Assembly: GCA_050012675.1 (NCBI GenBank) | Contig: JBEKGS010000045.1 | Span: 1 to 24,288, forward strand | Direction of reading: 5' to 3' | Length of the DNA stretch: 24,288 nt | Source of the DNA: Fen-455 sp050012675 | GTDB taxonomy: Bacteria; Actinomycetota; Acidimicrobiia; Acidimicrobiales; Bog-793 | In this document: in pieces, positions 1 through 7,109 of the stretch | Numbering within the stretch: the first letter of the stretch is position 1 | How the letters are laid out: each line of letters begins with the position of its first letter | Notes under the pieces: model-generated | What the model was told of the DNA's origin: nothing | The model's input: the letters and a program-made list of their open reading frames with translations, nothing else | Databases searched by the model: none | Program-made: the position numbers and the translations under genes

Positions 1-359
1 GTTCCCGCGGGACTTCCGACCGTCGCTTCAGGGGAGGTCATCTCGACAAGGGCGATCACCTCGTCGGACTTGGCGGAGACAGTCGCGGCCGGGCTCTCCC
101 CGAGCGCCGCGACAGCTCGCCTTCCCCGCTCGGCGACCGCGGCCTCGCTGAAATAGCCACTGTCGGGCGGCTCGGGCGTCCGTGGCTGGGACAGGTAGTC
201 CTCGATCGTTGTGTGCGCCCGGTTCGCATGAGCGACAAGTTCGCGCATGTCCCACCTTCCAAGAGCTGCCGAGTCCCATTTGGATTCCGGCACCGACTCG
301 ACGGCCTGGACCAAGAAGCGGGACGCGAGACGGAACGCCTCGACTGAAGGTCCCTCCAT
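1..359 (-). CDS. DinB_2/mycothiol maleylpyruvate isomerase-like protein, N-terminal part (runs off left edge)
   Basis: The first 119 codons of a gene on the minus strand are visible; the rest lies beyond base 1. The start ATG (359-357) is preceded by GAGGAG (373-368) with an 8-nt spacer, a good ribosome site. The product begins MEGPSVEAFRLASRFLV and contains W-D-x(6)-GRWDMRELVAHANRAH (residues about 29-48). This is the helix that carries the first metal-binding histidine in the DinB_2 / TIGR03083 family of four-helix-bundle proteins. Many members are described as mycothiol-dependent maleylpyruvate isomerase-like, and mycothiol is the actinobacterial thiol. The metal site cannot be confirmed because the second half is missing, so no substrate can be named. 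It is divergent from the transporter operon and separated from it by an 857-bp spacer. Confidence 0.72.
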   Translation of the reverse strand, partial: MEGPSVEAFRLASRFLVQAVESVPESKWDSAALGRWDMRELVAHANRAHTTIEDYLSQPRTPEPPDSGYFSEAAVAERGRRAVAALGESPAATVSAKSDEVIALVEMTSPEATVGSPAG

Positions 360-367
360 CGGCTGTT

Positions 368-373
368 CTCCTC
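368..373 (-). promoter_or_regulatory. Ribosome binding site fixing the start of the left-edge gene
   Basis: GAGGAG on the minus strand lies 8 nt before the ATG at 359. It supports this start for a gene that is otherwise only partly visible. Confidence 0.6.
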
Positions 374-1079
374 TCTGGCTCTGAGCATCATGAGAGATCG
401 GCCGCAGCTTGTAAACCGCCGAGGTGGCAATGTCAGTGCGCCCGATCGCGGTGGCCCGCCAGAAGGAGAGTCGGCAACCCAAGAGGTTGCCCGGCCGCCG
501 GGCGGTCCCGAGAAGAGACGGAACGGCCTAGGCCTTGCCGAACTGGCGGCAAGCTCCTTTCGAGTCGGGGGCACCGGAGGCGTGCGGCCCAAGCACCGAA
601 AAAGATCCGGAAACTGCTTGTGCAGCCTTTGCCGCGGCGCTATCGTGCCGTTCCTCGGACCTGTGCCCGGGAGATGTGCATGTCACAGGCGGCCAGCCTG
701 GTTTGGGGGGGTGTTGGCCAAAACGGCGACGGAAGAGGAAGTTGAGAGGGCGGGAACTTCTCCCGCCCACATCCCTCGAGGGTTTCGCGCCGTCGCGAGC
801 ATCTCGGCGAGCACCGCCGAAGTCGGTCACTTGACACCCGGTCGAGCCGGTGAACGTCCCTCACACGCGAGTCCCCGGGATCTCGCCGGCACCGCCGGTG
901 GCGACCAACCTCGGGCGTCTTTTCACAAAACGCTGACGCGTAACTGCGCCCGACAGCCCCGGACCGCTGCCCGGAGAACCACGGGGAACCTGCGCTGCTG
1001 CCTGGCGGGCACGGCGCGCCCGCCGCCTTTTGACGAAAGGTCGGACATGGCTCAGGTGCCCGTCGACACCGGCGCACGG

Positions 1080-1096
1080 GGAAAAGGCGCTTTTCC
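1080..1096. promoter_or_regulatory. Perfect 7-bp inverted repeat upstream of the sugar transporter operon (possible operator)
   Basis: GGAAAAG-GCG-CTTTTCC is a perfect inverted repeat about 120 bp before the binding-protein start. Its A/T-rich arms around a G+C centre recall operators of LacI-type sugar regulators, although the odd 3-bp spacer is not the classic form. It could also be a short hairpin. No regulator gene lies next to it, so the assignment is inference. Confidence 0.3.
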
Positions 1097-1216
1097 ATTT
1101 GCCGCGGCGGGCCTTTCGCCCGAGTCGAGGCGGCCACCTGGCCTAGGACCACAGGCGACTTGGACCGGCGGAAGTCGGTCGTCGCGTCATCTCAACGCAC
1201 AGAAGAAAGGTGAGGC

Positions 1217-2644
1217 ATGGGTACAACTAGTGGAGGAGTTAGGAAGATGTCACAGGCCAGAATCGTTCTTTCGGCGGCGCGAAGGCACAAGCTGTTTTCG
1301 ATAGCAGCCTTCACGGGGCTCCTGGGCCTGGCGGTCACCATGGTGCCGGCGAGTGTCTCAACCGCCGCCCCCGCCTCGTCGCACATAGGGGGCTCTGTGT
1401 CGCTCTGGGCCGAATGGTCCAGCGCCGAGCAGCAGAACTTCGAGGCCGTACTGGTGCCGTTCGAGGCCGAGACCGGGGTCACCGTCAACTACAGCAGCAA
1501 AGGCAGCAACATGGACACGGCCATCGACGCCGCCGTGGCAGGCGGAGCGCCTCCCCAGGTGGCGCTCGTGCCCGACCCCGGCACCCTGCTCGCCCTGGCC
1601 AAGAAGGGTGCAATCCAACCGCTCGCCCCAGTGCTCGGGAGCGAGGTATCCGACTACGGGTCAGCCTGGAACAACCTCGTCACCTACAACGGCAAGCTCT
1701 ACGGGGTCTGGTTCAAGGGCGCCAACAAGAACACGATCTGGTACAACCCTGCCGAGTTCGCTTTGGCGGGCATAAAGACCACACCGACCACATGGCAACA
1801 GCTGCTCACTGACGCGGCGACATTGAAGCGGGCGGGGGTCACTCCCTTCTCGGTGTGCACCGGCATCGGCTGGCCAGTCGCCGACCTTTGGCAGAACCTG
1901 TACCTGAAGACGGCGGGGGCGACCAGCTACAACGCGCTCGCCGCCCACAACATCCCGTGGACTAGCCCAACAGTCACAACGGCTTTCGACACGCTCGCGG
2001 AGCTGGTCGGACAGCCCTCGTATCTCCTCGGCGGCACCAAGGGAACCCTCGCCAACGCCTACCCCACGTGCGTAGACGAAGTCTTCCCCAAGGCAGGCTC
2101 GATGCCCAAGGCGGCCATGGTGATCGAGGCTGACTTCGTCGTCAACGAGATCGTCGGCAACTCCGCCAACTACACGGCCGGGACGACCGGTGCAGGCGGC
2201 AAGAAGTGCACCGCCAACCCCGCCGCGACACCGTGCTACGACTTCTTCCCCTTCCCGGCCCCTGCGGCCGATCAGAAGAACAACTCGGCCATCCAGGGTT
2301 CGGGGGACGTGGCGATGTTGCTCAAACCGAGCGCGGCGGCCAAGGCCCTCATCAAGTACCTGGGCAGCCCCGAAGCCGGCGAAATCTGGGCCCACCTCGG
2401 CGGTTTCGCCTCACCCAACAAGATGGTGCCGCTCAGCAGTTACCCGGACCCGGTGACCGAGGCTGACGCGTCGGAGCTGCAGCACGCCACGAGCTTCGTC
2501 TTCAGCCTGGACGACCTACAGGGCAGCTGGGAGCCGAGCTTGTGGCAGGACATGCTCAACTTCGTGAAGAACCCCAGCCCGTCCAACATCGCCGGCATCG
2601 AGAAGACGATGCAGGCCCAAGCGACGGCCGCGATGGGTCACTGA
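1217..2644 (+). CDS. Carbohydrate ABC transporter substrate-binding protein (CUT1, alpha-glucoside type)
   Basis: A 475-residue secreted binding protein of the COG1653 / SBP_bac family, most like AglE-type alpha-glucoside receptors. It captures a sugar outside the membrane and delivers it to the two permeases downstream. Residues 26-53 form a signal peptide (hydrophobic core 26-45, Ala-rich cleavage zone about 48-53). There is no lipobox cysteine, unlike most Gram-positive binding proteins. Family features include the WAEWSSAEQQNFEAVL start (64-79) and the segment around KNTIWYNPAEFALAGI (171-186). Four cysteines (214, 285, 331, 340) could form disulfides. ATG 1217 has an AAAGG-type site; ATG 1247, also preceded by AGGA, gives a more typical signal peptide (MSQARIVLSAARRHKLF) and is an equal candidate. 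A hairpin separates it from the permease genes. The exact sugar is unknown. Confidence 0.88.
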   Translation: MGTTSGGVRKMSQARIVLSAARRHKLFSIAAFTGLLGLAVTMVPASVSTAAPASSHIGGSVSLWAEWSSAEQQNFEAVLVPFEAETGVTVNYSSKGSNMDTAIDAAVAGGAPPQVALVPDPGTLLALAKKGAIQPLAPVLGSEVSDYGSAWNNLVTYNGKLYGVWFKGANKNTIWYNPAEFALAGIKTTPTTWQQLLTDAATLKRAGVTPFSVCTGIGWPVADLWQNLYLKTAGATSYNALAAHNIPWTSPTVTTAFDTLAELVGQPSYLLGGTKGTLANAYPTCVDEVFPKAGSMPKAAMVIEADFVVNEIVGNSANYTAGTTGAGGKKCTANPAATPCYDFFPFPAPAADQKNNSAIQGSGDVAMLLKPSAAAKALIKYLGSPEAGEIWAHLGGFASPNKMVPLSSYPDPVTEADASELQHATSFVFSLDDLQGSWEPSLWQDMLNFVKNPSPSNIAGIEKTMQAQATAAMGH

Positions 2645-2680
2645 GTAGATGGGTAAGTAGTTGCGGCTCGAATGAACGAA

Positions 2681-2716
2681 CCAGGGCACGCCCGGAAAGC
2701 AACGGGCGTGCCCTGG
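2681..2716 (+). terminator. 14-bp perfect hairpin between binding-protein and permease genes
   Basis: CCAGGGCACGCCCG (2681-2694) pairs perfectly with CGGGCGTGCCCTGG (2703-2716) around an 8-nt loop. There is no T-tract, so it is not a classic intrinsic terminator. Such hairpins after the first gene of a sugar ABC operon usually protect the upstream message or partly stop transcription, so that binding protein exceeds permease. That role is inferred from position and stem strength. Confidence 0.65.
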
Positions 2717-2744
2717 CCTGTCACAGGACCAGGGGGCAGGTGAC

Positions 2745-4160
2745 ATGGCAGTAGTTGCCGTAGAACAACAGCTCGGCCCGCCGAGACGGCGCGTCAGGCG
2801 CGAGGGCCAGCACCACCTGCAGTCGCTCGCGTTCCTTGTCCCGGGCGCCGTCTTGCTGCTCGCGATAGTCATCTGGCCCGCCATCGCGACGATCCGCTAC
2901 AGCTTCTACAACGGGACTGCGACCAAGGCAGTCGGGTTCTCCAATTACAAGTCGTTGTTCTCGACCGCCGACACATTGATCGCGTTCCGCAACAACGTCA
3001 TCTGGGTACTCGTCTTCCCCTTCATCGTGACGGTGTTCGGCCTGGTGTTCGCGGTCCTGTCCGAGCACATCCGTTGGTCCACCGCCTTCAAGACCATCAT
3101 CTTCCTTCCCATCGTCTTCAGCGTTACGGCCTCTTCGCTCGTCTTCACGCAGATATTCCAGCTGGACCCACACGTCGGGGTGTTGAACGCTCTCGTCCAG
3201 ACCGTGGACGACTACTTCCACCCGCCGGGCGCCTATCCGCTCTCGTCAGGACAGACGGCCGCATCGCTCGCCACGAGTGGCGTCGTCGCCGGTCCTCACG
3301 GGACACTCGAGTCGAGCACGGCCGTGAGAGCCGGAAGCACCGTACGAATCGGGCTCACCGGCGTCAATCCGGACACTCTGACGGTGCTGGGCGCCCGCCA
3401 GGCGCGCCTGCCCGCCCCGTCACCGGGAGCTGTCACAGGCCTTGTGTGGCGGGACTTCTCCGCGTCGAACCCGTCCAACATCTCAGGGGTGTTGCCCGGT
3501 GAGGACGGGTTCCCCAACCTTCACCTGGCTCTTTTGGCAAGCGACGGCAGCATCATCACGACGACCACCACGGACGCGTTCGGCCGCTTCGTCTTCCCGC
3601 ACGTCGGCACCGGGCCCTTCCGCGTCCAGATCGAGGCCTCCAACTTCACGCCGTCGTTCTCCGGCACCTTCTGGCTAGGCCCGCAGTCGTTGACTCCGAC
3701 CAGCAACTTGAGCCAGACGGCCCAGGCGCTCCTCAGCGTCCCGCTGATAGACATCTCGGAGATCCTCGCCTACCTGTGGATCTGGGCAGGCTTCACCATG
3801 GTCGTGGTGGCAGCCGGCCTGGCGGCACTCGACCGTGAGGCCCTCGAAGCAGCCCACGTCGACGGTGCCACCGAGTGGCAGACGTTCCGGCGCATCACGA
3901 TCCCGATGCTGGCTCCGGTGCTGACCGTCGTGTTCGTGACCATGGTCATCAACGTGCTCAAGATCTTCGACATCGTCGTCAACCTCGGCGTCGACACCTC
4001 TCAACCCGGCGGCCAGTCCAGCACCCTGGCGTCGGACGTCTACTACCTGGGCTTCGGCGGAGGGGTCCATACAGGCCTGGCGAGCGCCCTCGCCGTCATC
4101 CTGTTCATACTCGTGGTGCCCGCGATGTTGTTCAACTTGAAAAGGATCAGCGGCAAATGA
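2745..4160 (+). CDS. Carbohydrate ABC transporter permease, MalF/AglF type, with large extracellular SdrD_B-like insert
   Basis: A 471-residue inner-membrane permease, against about 290-310 for ordinary CUT1 permeases. Membrane segments lie near residues 27-50, 84-106, 115-138, 338-361, 387-412 and 443-464. The EAA loop that docks the ATPase is clear (EALEAAHVDGATEWQTF, 365-381, followed by RRITIP). The extra length is a block of roughly 180 residues between segments 3 and 4, on the outer face by topology. Its second half (about 228-298) reads like an SdrD_B / CarboxypepD_reg beta-sandwich: GLVWRDF, then an acidic Gly-rich turn, then LALLASDGSI, TTDAFGRFVFPHVGTGPF and RVQIEA. E. coli MalF also carries an extracellular insert (P2), but in a different loop. 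The start follows GGGGGCAGGTGAC. Its stop overlaps the next gene's start (ATGA), so the two permeases are probably co-translated. Confidence 0.9.
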   Translation: MAVVAVEQQLGPPRRRVRREGQHHLQSLAFLVPGAVLLLAIVIWPAIATIRYSFYNGTATKAVGFSNYKSLFSTADTLIAFRNNVIWVLVFPFIVTVFGLVFAVLSEHIRWSTAFKTIIFLPIVFSVTASSLVFTQIFQLDPHVGVLNALVQTVDDYFHPPGAYPLSSGQTAASLATSGVVAGPHGTLESSTAVRAGSTVRIGLTGVNPDTLTVLGARQARLPAPSPGAVTGLVWRDFSASNPSNISGVLPGEDGFPNLHLALLASDGSIITTTTTDAFGRFVFPHVGTGPFRVQIEASNFTPSFSGTFWLGPQSLTPTSNLSQTAQALLSVPLIDISEILAYLWIWAGFTMVVVAAGLAALDREALEAAHVDGATEWQTFRRITIPMLAPVLTVVFVTMVINVLKIFDIVVNLGVDTSQPGGQSSTLASDVYYLGFGGGVHTGLASALAVILFILVVPAMLFNLKRISGK

Positions 4161-5134
4161 CCGTCACGGCTGTCCCCGCCACTCCCCCGGTACTGGAGGA
4201 GGCCAAGAGCCTCCCCCGGGAGCGGTCGTCCCGCAGACGTTGGCGCCCATCGCGCGTGGCCGTCAACGTGGTGCTCGGCGCCATCGCGCTGTTCTGGCTC
4301 GTTCCCACCCTTTCCATGATGATCATCTCGTTCCGCCCGGCTGGGCTGTTCGAGGTGTCCGGATGGTGGAAGGTGTTCTCCGCCCCCTCCCAGCTGACGC
4401 TCCAGAACTACAAGGAACTGTTCACGGGGGGGTCCTCCACCTCACTCGGCGGCGGTGTGCCATCGGGCCTCGCTCCTGGAGGCGTGCTCGACGCGCTGAG
4501 GACCTCGCTCGAAATCAGCATTCCTGCCACGATCTTCGTCACCGCTATCGCCTGCCTGACTGCCTACTCCATCGTCTTCGGCAGGTGGCGGGGCCGCAAC
4601 GCCGTGTTCCTCACGATCGTCGGCCTGATGGTCGTGCCGCTGCAGGTGGCACTCATACCGGTCGCATCGCTCTACAAGGACATGGGGTCTGCGTTCGGCT
4701 GGAACCCCTTCGGGACCATAACCGGCGTGGTCATCTTCCACGTTGCCTTCGGCCTGCCCTTCGGTGTGTTCTTGATGCGCAACTTCTTCACCGGGATACC
4801 CACTGCCCTGATCGAGGCGGGCCGGATCGACGGCGCCGGCGAGTGGACGCTGTTCAGGCGCGTGGTCATCCCACTCGGTGTGGCGGCCTGCGCCTCTTTG
4901 GCCATCTTCCAGTTCATATGGGTCTGGAACGACCTGCTGGTGGCCCTGGTCTTCCTCGGGGGCGATCCGCACGTCCCGCTCACCTTGTTCCTGTACGACC
5001 AGGAACGCACGCTCGCGGCCAACTTCTGGATCATCTCGACAGGGTCGATGGTCTCGATCGTCGTTCCCCTGATCGTCTTTTTGGCCTTCCAGCGCCATTT
5101 CGTCCGCGGCATGCTCGCCGGCGCGGTGAAATGA
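4157..5134 (+). CDS. Carbohydrate ABC transporter permease, MalG/AglG type
   Basis: A 325-residue CUT1 permease, the second half of the heterodimeric channel. Start ATG 4157 overlaps the stop of the upstream permease by four bases, which is why I chose it over the longer open frame that begins inside that gene. An N-terminal basic tail (RSSRRRWRPSR) precedes the first membrane segment, and five more hydrophobic segments follow. The EAA motif is EAGRIDGAGEWTLFRRVVIP, about residues 221-240. The protein ends RHFVRGMLAGAVK, typical for MalG/AglG proteins. No nucleotide-binding subunit is encoded beside it, so the transporter probably borrows a shared MsmK/MalK-type ATPase from elsewhere. Family and role are sure; substrate is not. 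Confidence 0.9.
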   Translation: MTVTAVPATPPVLEEAKSLPRERSSRRRWRPSRVAVNVVLGAIALFWLVPTLSMMIISFRPAGLFEVSGWWKVFSAPSQLTLQNYKELFTGGSSTSLGGGVPSGLAPGGVLDALRTSLEISIPATIFVTAIACLTAYSIVFGRWRGRNAVFLTIVGLMVVPLQVALIPVASLYKDMGSAFGWNPFGTITGVVIFHVAFGLPFGVFLMRNFFTGIPTALIEAGRIDGAGEWTLFRRVVIPLGVAACASLAIFQFIWVWNDLLVALVFLGGDPHVPLTLFLYDQERTLAANFWIISTGSMVSIVVPLIVFLAFQRHFVRGMLAGAVK

Positions 5135-5261
5135 CAGCCCCCGCCACGGGTGGGTGCCCGGTCGCGGCTTTGCCCCGTGCAGCCGGCACAACCCGGGTGC
5201 CGACTACCCGCTGCTAGCCGGCGTCTCCCCCGCGGACAAGCCCGGCGGTGCTCCGGCAGTG

Positions 5262-5287
5262 GCCCGTTCCGGGCGACCGGAGCGGGC
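5262..5287 (+). terminator. Hairpin with GCGA tetraloop after the transporter operon
   Basis: GCCCGTTCCGG (5262-5272) pairs with CCGGAGCGGGC (5277-5287). The stem is 11 bp with one U-G wobble and is closed by the loop GCGA, a GNRA tetraloop. It sits 127 bp after the permease stop, in the gap before convergent mscL. The wobble forms only in the plus-strand RNA, so it fits termination of the transporter operon. No U-tract follows. Confidence 0.5.
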
Positions 5288-5302
5288 GAGCAAGGTCAGT
5301 GC

Positions 5303-5746
5303 CTAGGCGCCCGTACCGCTGCTGGACGGGGTGGGCAGGTCGGTGCCGCAGTACTTGCACTTGGTCGCGCCCATGGGGAGGTCGGCAGACAGGCAGGCCG
5401 GGCACGTCTGGGTCGGCGCCGGCTCGCCGAACACGACTACGCCGCGCCTTGCCGAGATCCTCCGGTACGGCACCACGATGACGAAGTAGACGACGGCTAC
5501 GAAGATGATGAAGTAGACGACGGCGGAGATGAAAGCCCCGAAGTTCAGGAAGGTGTTGGTGTTGCCCGCCTGGCCGAGCTGGACCCCCAGTCCGGCCGCG
5601 CTGCCGCCTTGCGCGCGCGAGACGAGCGGGGTGATCACAGAGTCAGTGAATGCCTTGATCAGGGTGCTGAACGCCAGAGCGACTACCAGGCCGACCGCGA
5701 TGACGATGAGGTCGCCTTGCAGCAGGAAGTTCTTGAATCCCTTCAC
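5303..5746 (-). CDS. mscL: MscL-family mechanosensitive channel with C-terminal zinc ribbon
   Basis: A 147-residue membrane protein related to the large-conductance mechanosensitive channel, an emergency valve on hypo-osmotic shock. The MscL pattern is visible: an amphipathic N-terminus (MKGFKNFLLQGD), first membrane helix about 13-40 ending in a conserved Pro, a short extracellular loop (44-66), second helix about 68-93, then basic residues. Unusually, the cytoplasmic tail carries C115-P-A-C118 and C130-K-Y-C133, a double-CxxC zinc ribbon in place of the usual helical bundle end. The start is GTG at 5746, set by AAAGGAG (5760-5754) 7 nt upstream. It is a single gene, convergent with the sugar permeases and divergent from the GNAT-like gene. 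Channel assignment is firm; the function of the ribbon is unknown. Confidence 0.85.
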   Translation of the reverse strand: MKGFKNFLLQGDLIVIAVGLVVALAFSTLIKAFTDSVITPLVSRAQGGSAAGLGVQLGQAGNTNTFLNFGAFISAVVYFIIFVAVVYFVIVVPYRRISARRGVVVFGEPAPTQTCPACLSADLPMGATKCKYCGTDLPTPSSSGTGA

Positions 5747-5753
5747 CGAGGTG

Positions 5754-5760
5754 CTCCTTT
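5754..5760 (-). promoter_or_regulatory. Strong ribosome binding site deciding the GTG start of mscL
   Basis: AAAGGAG on the minus strand lies seven bases before GTG at 5746. It rules out a longer N-terminus. Confidence 0.7.
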
Positions 5761-5956
5761 CTTGAAAAGTCGTGCCTCGAATCCAATACGACGACGTGAA
5801 CTCTAGGACGGCTTAGTCGGCGAGGTCGGAGACAATCGGTGAACATCCTGAGCCCTTCTTCCTGCGAGGTCGTGACGGTGGTTCAGCGTCGGCGCGCGCC
5901 CATGGCGGCACCACCGGGGCAACTGGGCGGCGGGAGTCCGCACCCCCCGCAAAAAT

Positions 5957-6706
5957 GTGGCTATGGAAAGCGCACCTGAGCCGGCGATCAACATGTTCAC
6001 GGCCGACGAGCGACCGGACCTCTGGGAGCAGTCGCGATCACTTGGCGACGTGTGGCCGGAGTACAACCGACACGGCAACCATACGGCGGCGTACTTCAGC
6101 GTGCTTCTGCCCCGGTTCGCTCATCTCCAGGTGCTCCTCTACGACCGCGTCCTGGAACGTCTGGTGGCGAGGGGAAGGACGATCCCGTTTCACTGGGACG
6201 GCTCCTTGCAGGACCTCCCCAGGGGAATCGACGCCCTGGGGCTGCGCGCGCTCGACGACCCACGCCCGCCGACCGCGCTCTCGGCGCTCGCGGCCGAAGT
6301 CGCCCCCGACCTTCAAGGACGGGGCTTGAGCAGCCTCGTCGTGCAAGCGATGACATCGGTCGCCCGGAGGGCAGGTCTCGGACCGCTCGTAGCCCCGGTT
6401 CGCCCGAGTTGGAAGGATCGCTACCCGCTGGCCGCCATCGAGCGCTACGTCACCTGGAGGCGATCCGACGGACTGCCCTTCGACCCGTGGATGCGGGTGC
6501 ACGCCCGGTTGGGCGCCGGGGTTCTCAGGCCCGAGCCGCGGTCGCTTTGGATCGAGGCTCCGGTAGCCGACTGGGAACAGTGGACGAACACGGCCTTCCC
6601 CCGGAACGGGGAGTACGTCTTCCCCGAGGGGCTCGCGCCACTTTGTGTCCGATCTGGCGTCGGCTCGTACTGGGAGCCGAACGTGTGGATGGTCCACAAG
6701 GTCTGA
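5957..6706 (+). CDS. Large GNAT-like acyltransferase, conserved actinobacterial type
   Basis: About 249 residues, soluble. The stretch DLQGRGLSSLVVQAM (about 117-131) fits the acetyl-CoA-binding motif A of GNAT enzymes (Q/R-x-x-G-x-G/A). The C-terminal half has the pattern APVRPSWKDRYPL, ERYVTWRRSDGLPFDPWMRV, EPRSLWIEAPVADWEQW and a final EPNVWMVHKV. I recall this from a set of actinobacterial proteins called 'GNAT family' or simply 'transferase'; substrate unknown. The GTG at 5957 and the ATG at 5963 are both possible starts, and neither has a good ribosome site. The gene stands alone, divergent from mscL across a 210-bp promoter gap. Confidence 0.72.
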   Translation: MAMESAPEPAINMFTADERPDLWEQSRSLGDVWPEYNRHGNHTAAYFSVLLPRFAHLQVLLYDRVLERLVARGRTIPFHWDGSLQDLPRGIDALGLRALDDPRPPTALSALAAEVAPDLQGRGLSSLVVQAMTSVARRAGLGPLVAPVRPSWKDRYPLAAIERYVTWRRSDGLPFDPWMRVHARLGAGVLRPEPRSLWIEAPVADWEQWTNTAFPRNGEYVFPEGLAPLCVRSGVGSYWEPNVWMVHKV

Positions 6707-7109
6707 CCATGGTTCGGCCTCACCTCGCTCACACGGCACGCATCCCACAGGGCGCACACGACCGCGCGCCGAAGGCTGCGCATCGCCCGACTGGGCGACG
6801 CCCGGGCCCGAACACCTGGAAGCACGAGCGCACCTTCGACTGCCCGCTCGGGACCAGGACCACCACTGCTGGGAGCACCGCGCGCACCGGTTCGGTCGCG
6901 GAGGCCGGCGGACAAGACCGCGGGCACCACGGGCCGCAATCCGACTGCAATCAATCTCCAAGGCTCGTCACAGCTCCGGGTCCTAGCTTGACGGTGCGCC
7001 TCCACGGCCGGGTCTGCTCCCAACCAGACGCCCGCTTTGTGTCGGACACGGGATGCGGGTTCGGGTCAGCCGACCCGGCCTGGCGGGCGCGCCAAGGAGG
7101 GGAGGAACG
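6707..7109. other. 403-bp spacer before whiB
   Basis: No gene is supported on either strand. Two small perfect hairpins are visible: TCGCCC-GACT-GGGCGA at 6783-6798, which could end the GNAT-like transcript, and CGGGTC-AGCC-GACCCG at 7062-7077, in the probable whiB leader. A TTGACG near 6989 lacks a paired -10 box. Confidence 0.45.
7062..7077 (+). promoter_or_regulatory. 6-bp hairpin in the whiB leader
   Basis: CGGGTC (7062-7067), loop AGCC and GACCCG (7072-7077) lie 32 bp before the whiB start. It may be a leader hairpin or a small operator. Evidence is the symmetry only. Confidence 0.25.

Larger units (their letters stand above)
360..1216. other. 857-bp gene-free spacer between the left-edge gene and the sugar transporter
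   Basis: No convincing gene is seen on either strand. The open frames here give products rich in Arg, Gly and Pro with no family motif, and one of them would run into the transporter gene. The spacer must hold the promoters for the divergent left gene and the transporter operon. A TTGACA at 831-836 has no matching -10 hexamer at normal spacing. A perfect inverted repeat at 1080-1096 is listed separately. I see no recognisable riboswitch. Confidence 0.5.

Noticed and set aside
360..1216. Riboswitch in the leader of the transporter operon
   Set aside because: No conserved box of cobalamin, TPP, SAM, glycine or other known riboswitches could be recognised; an Rfam scan would settle it.
390..1304. 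Plus-strand open frame of 304 codons before the sugar transporter
   Set aside because: Arg/Gly/Pro-rich product without family motifs, no ribosome site, and it overlaps the signal-peptide region of the binding protein in another frame.
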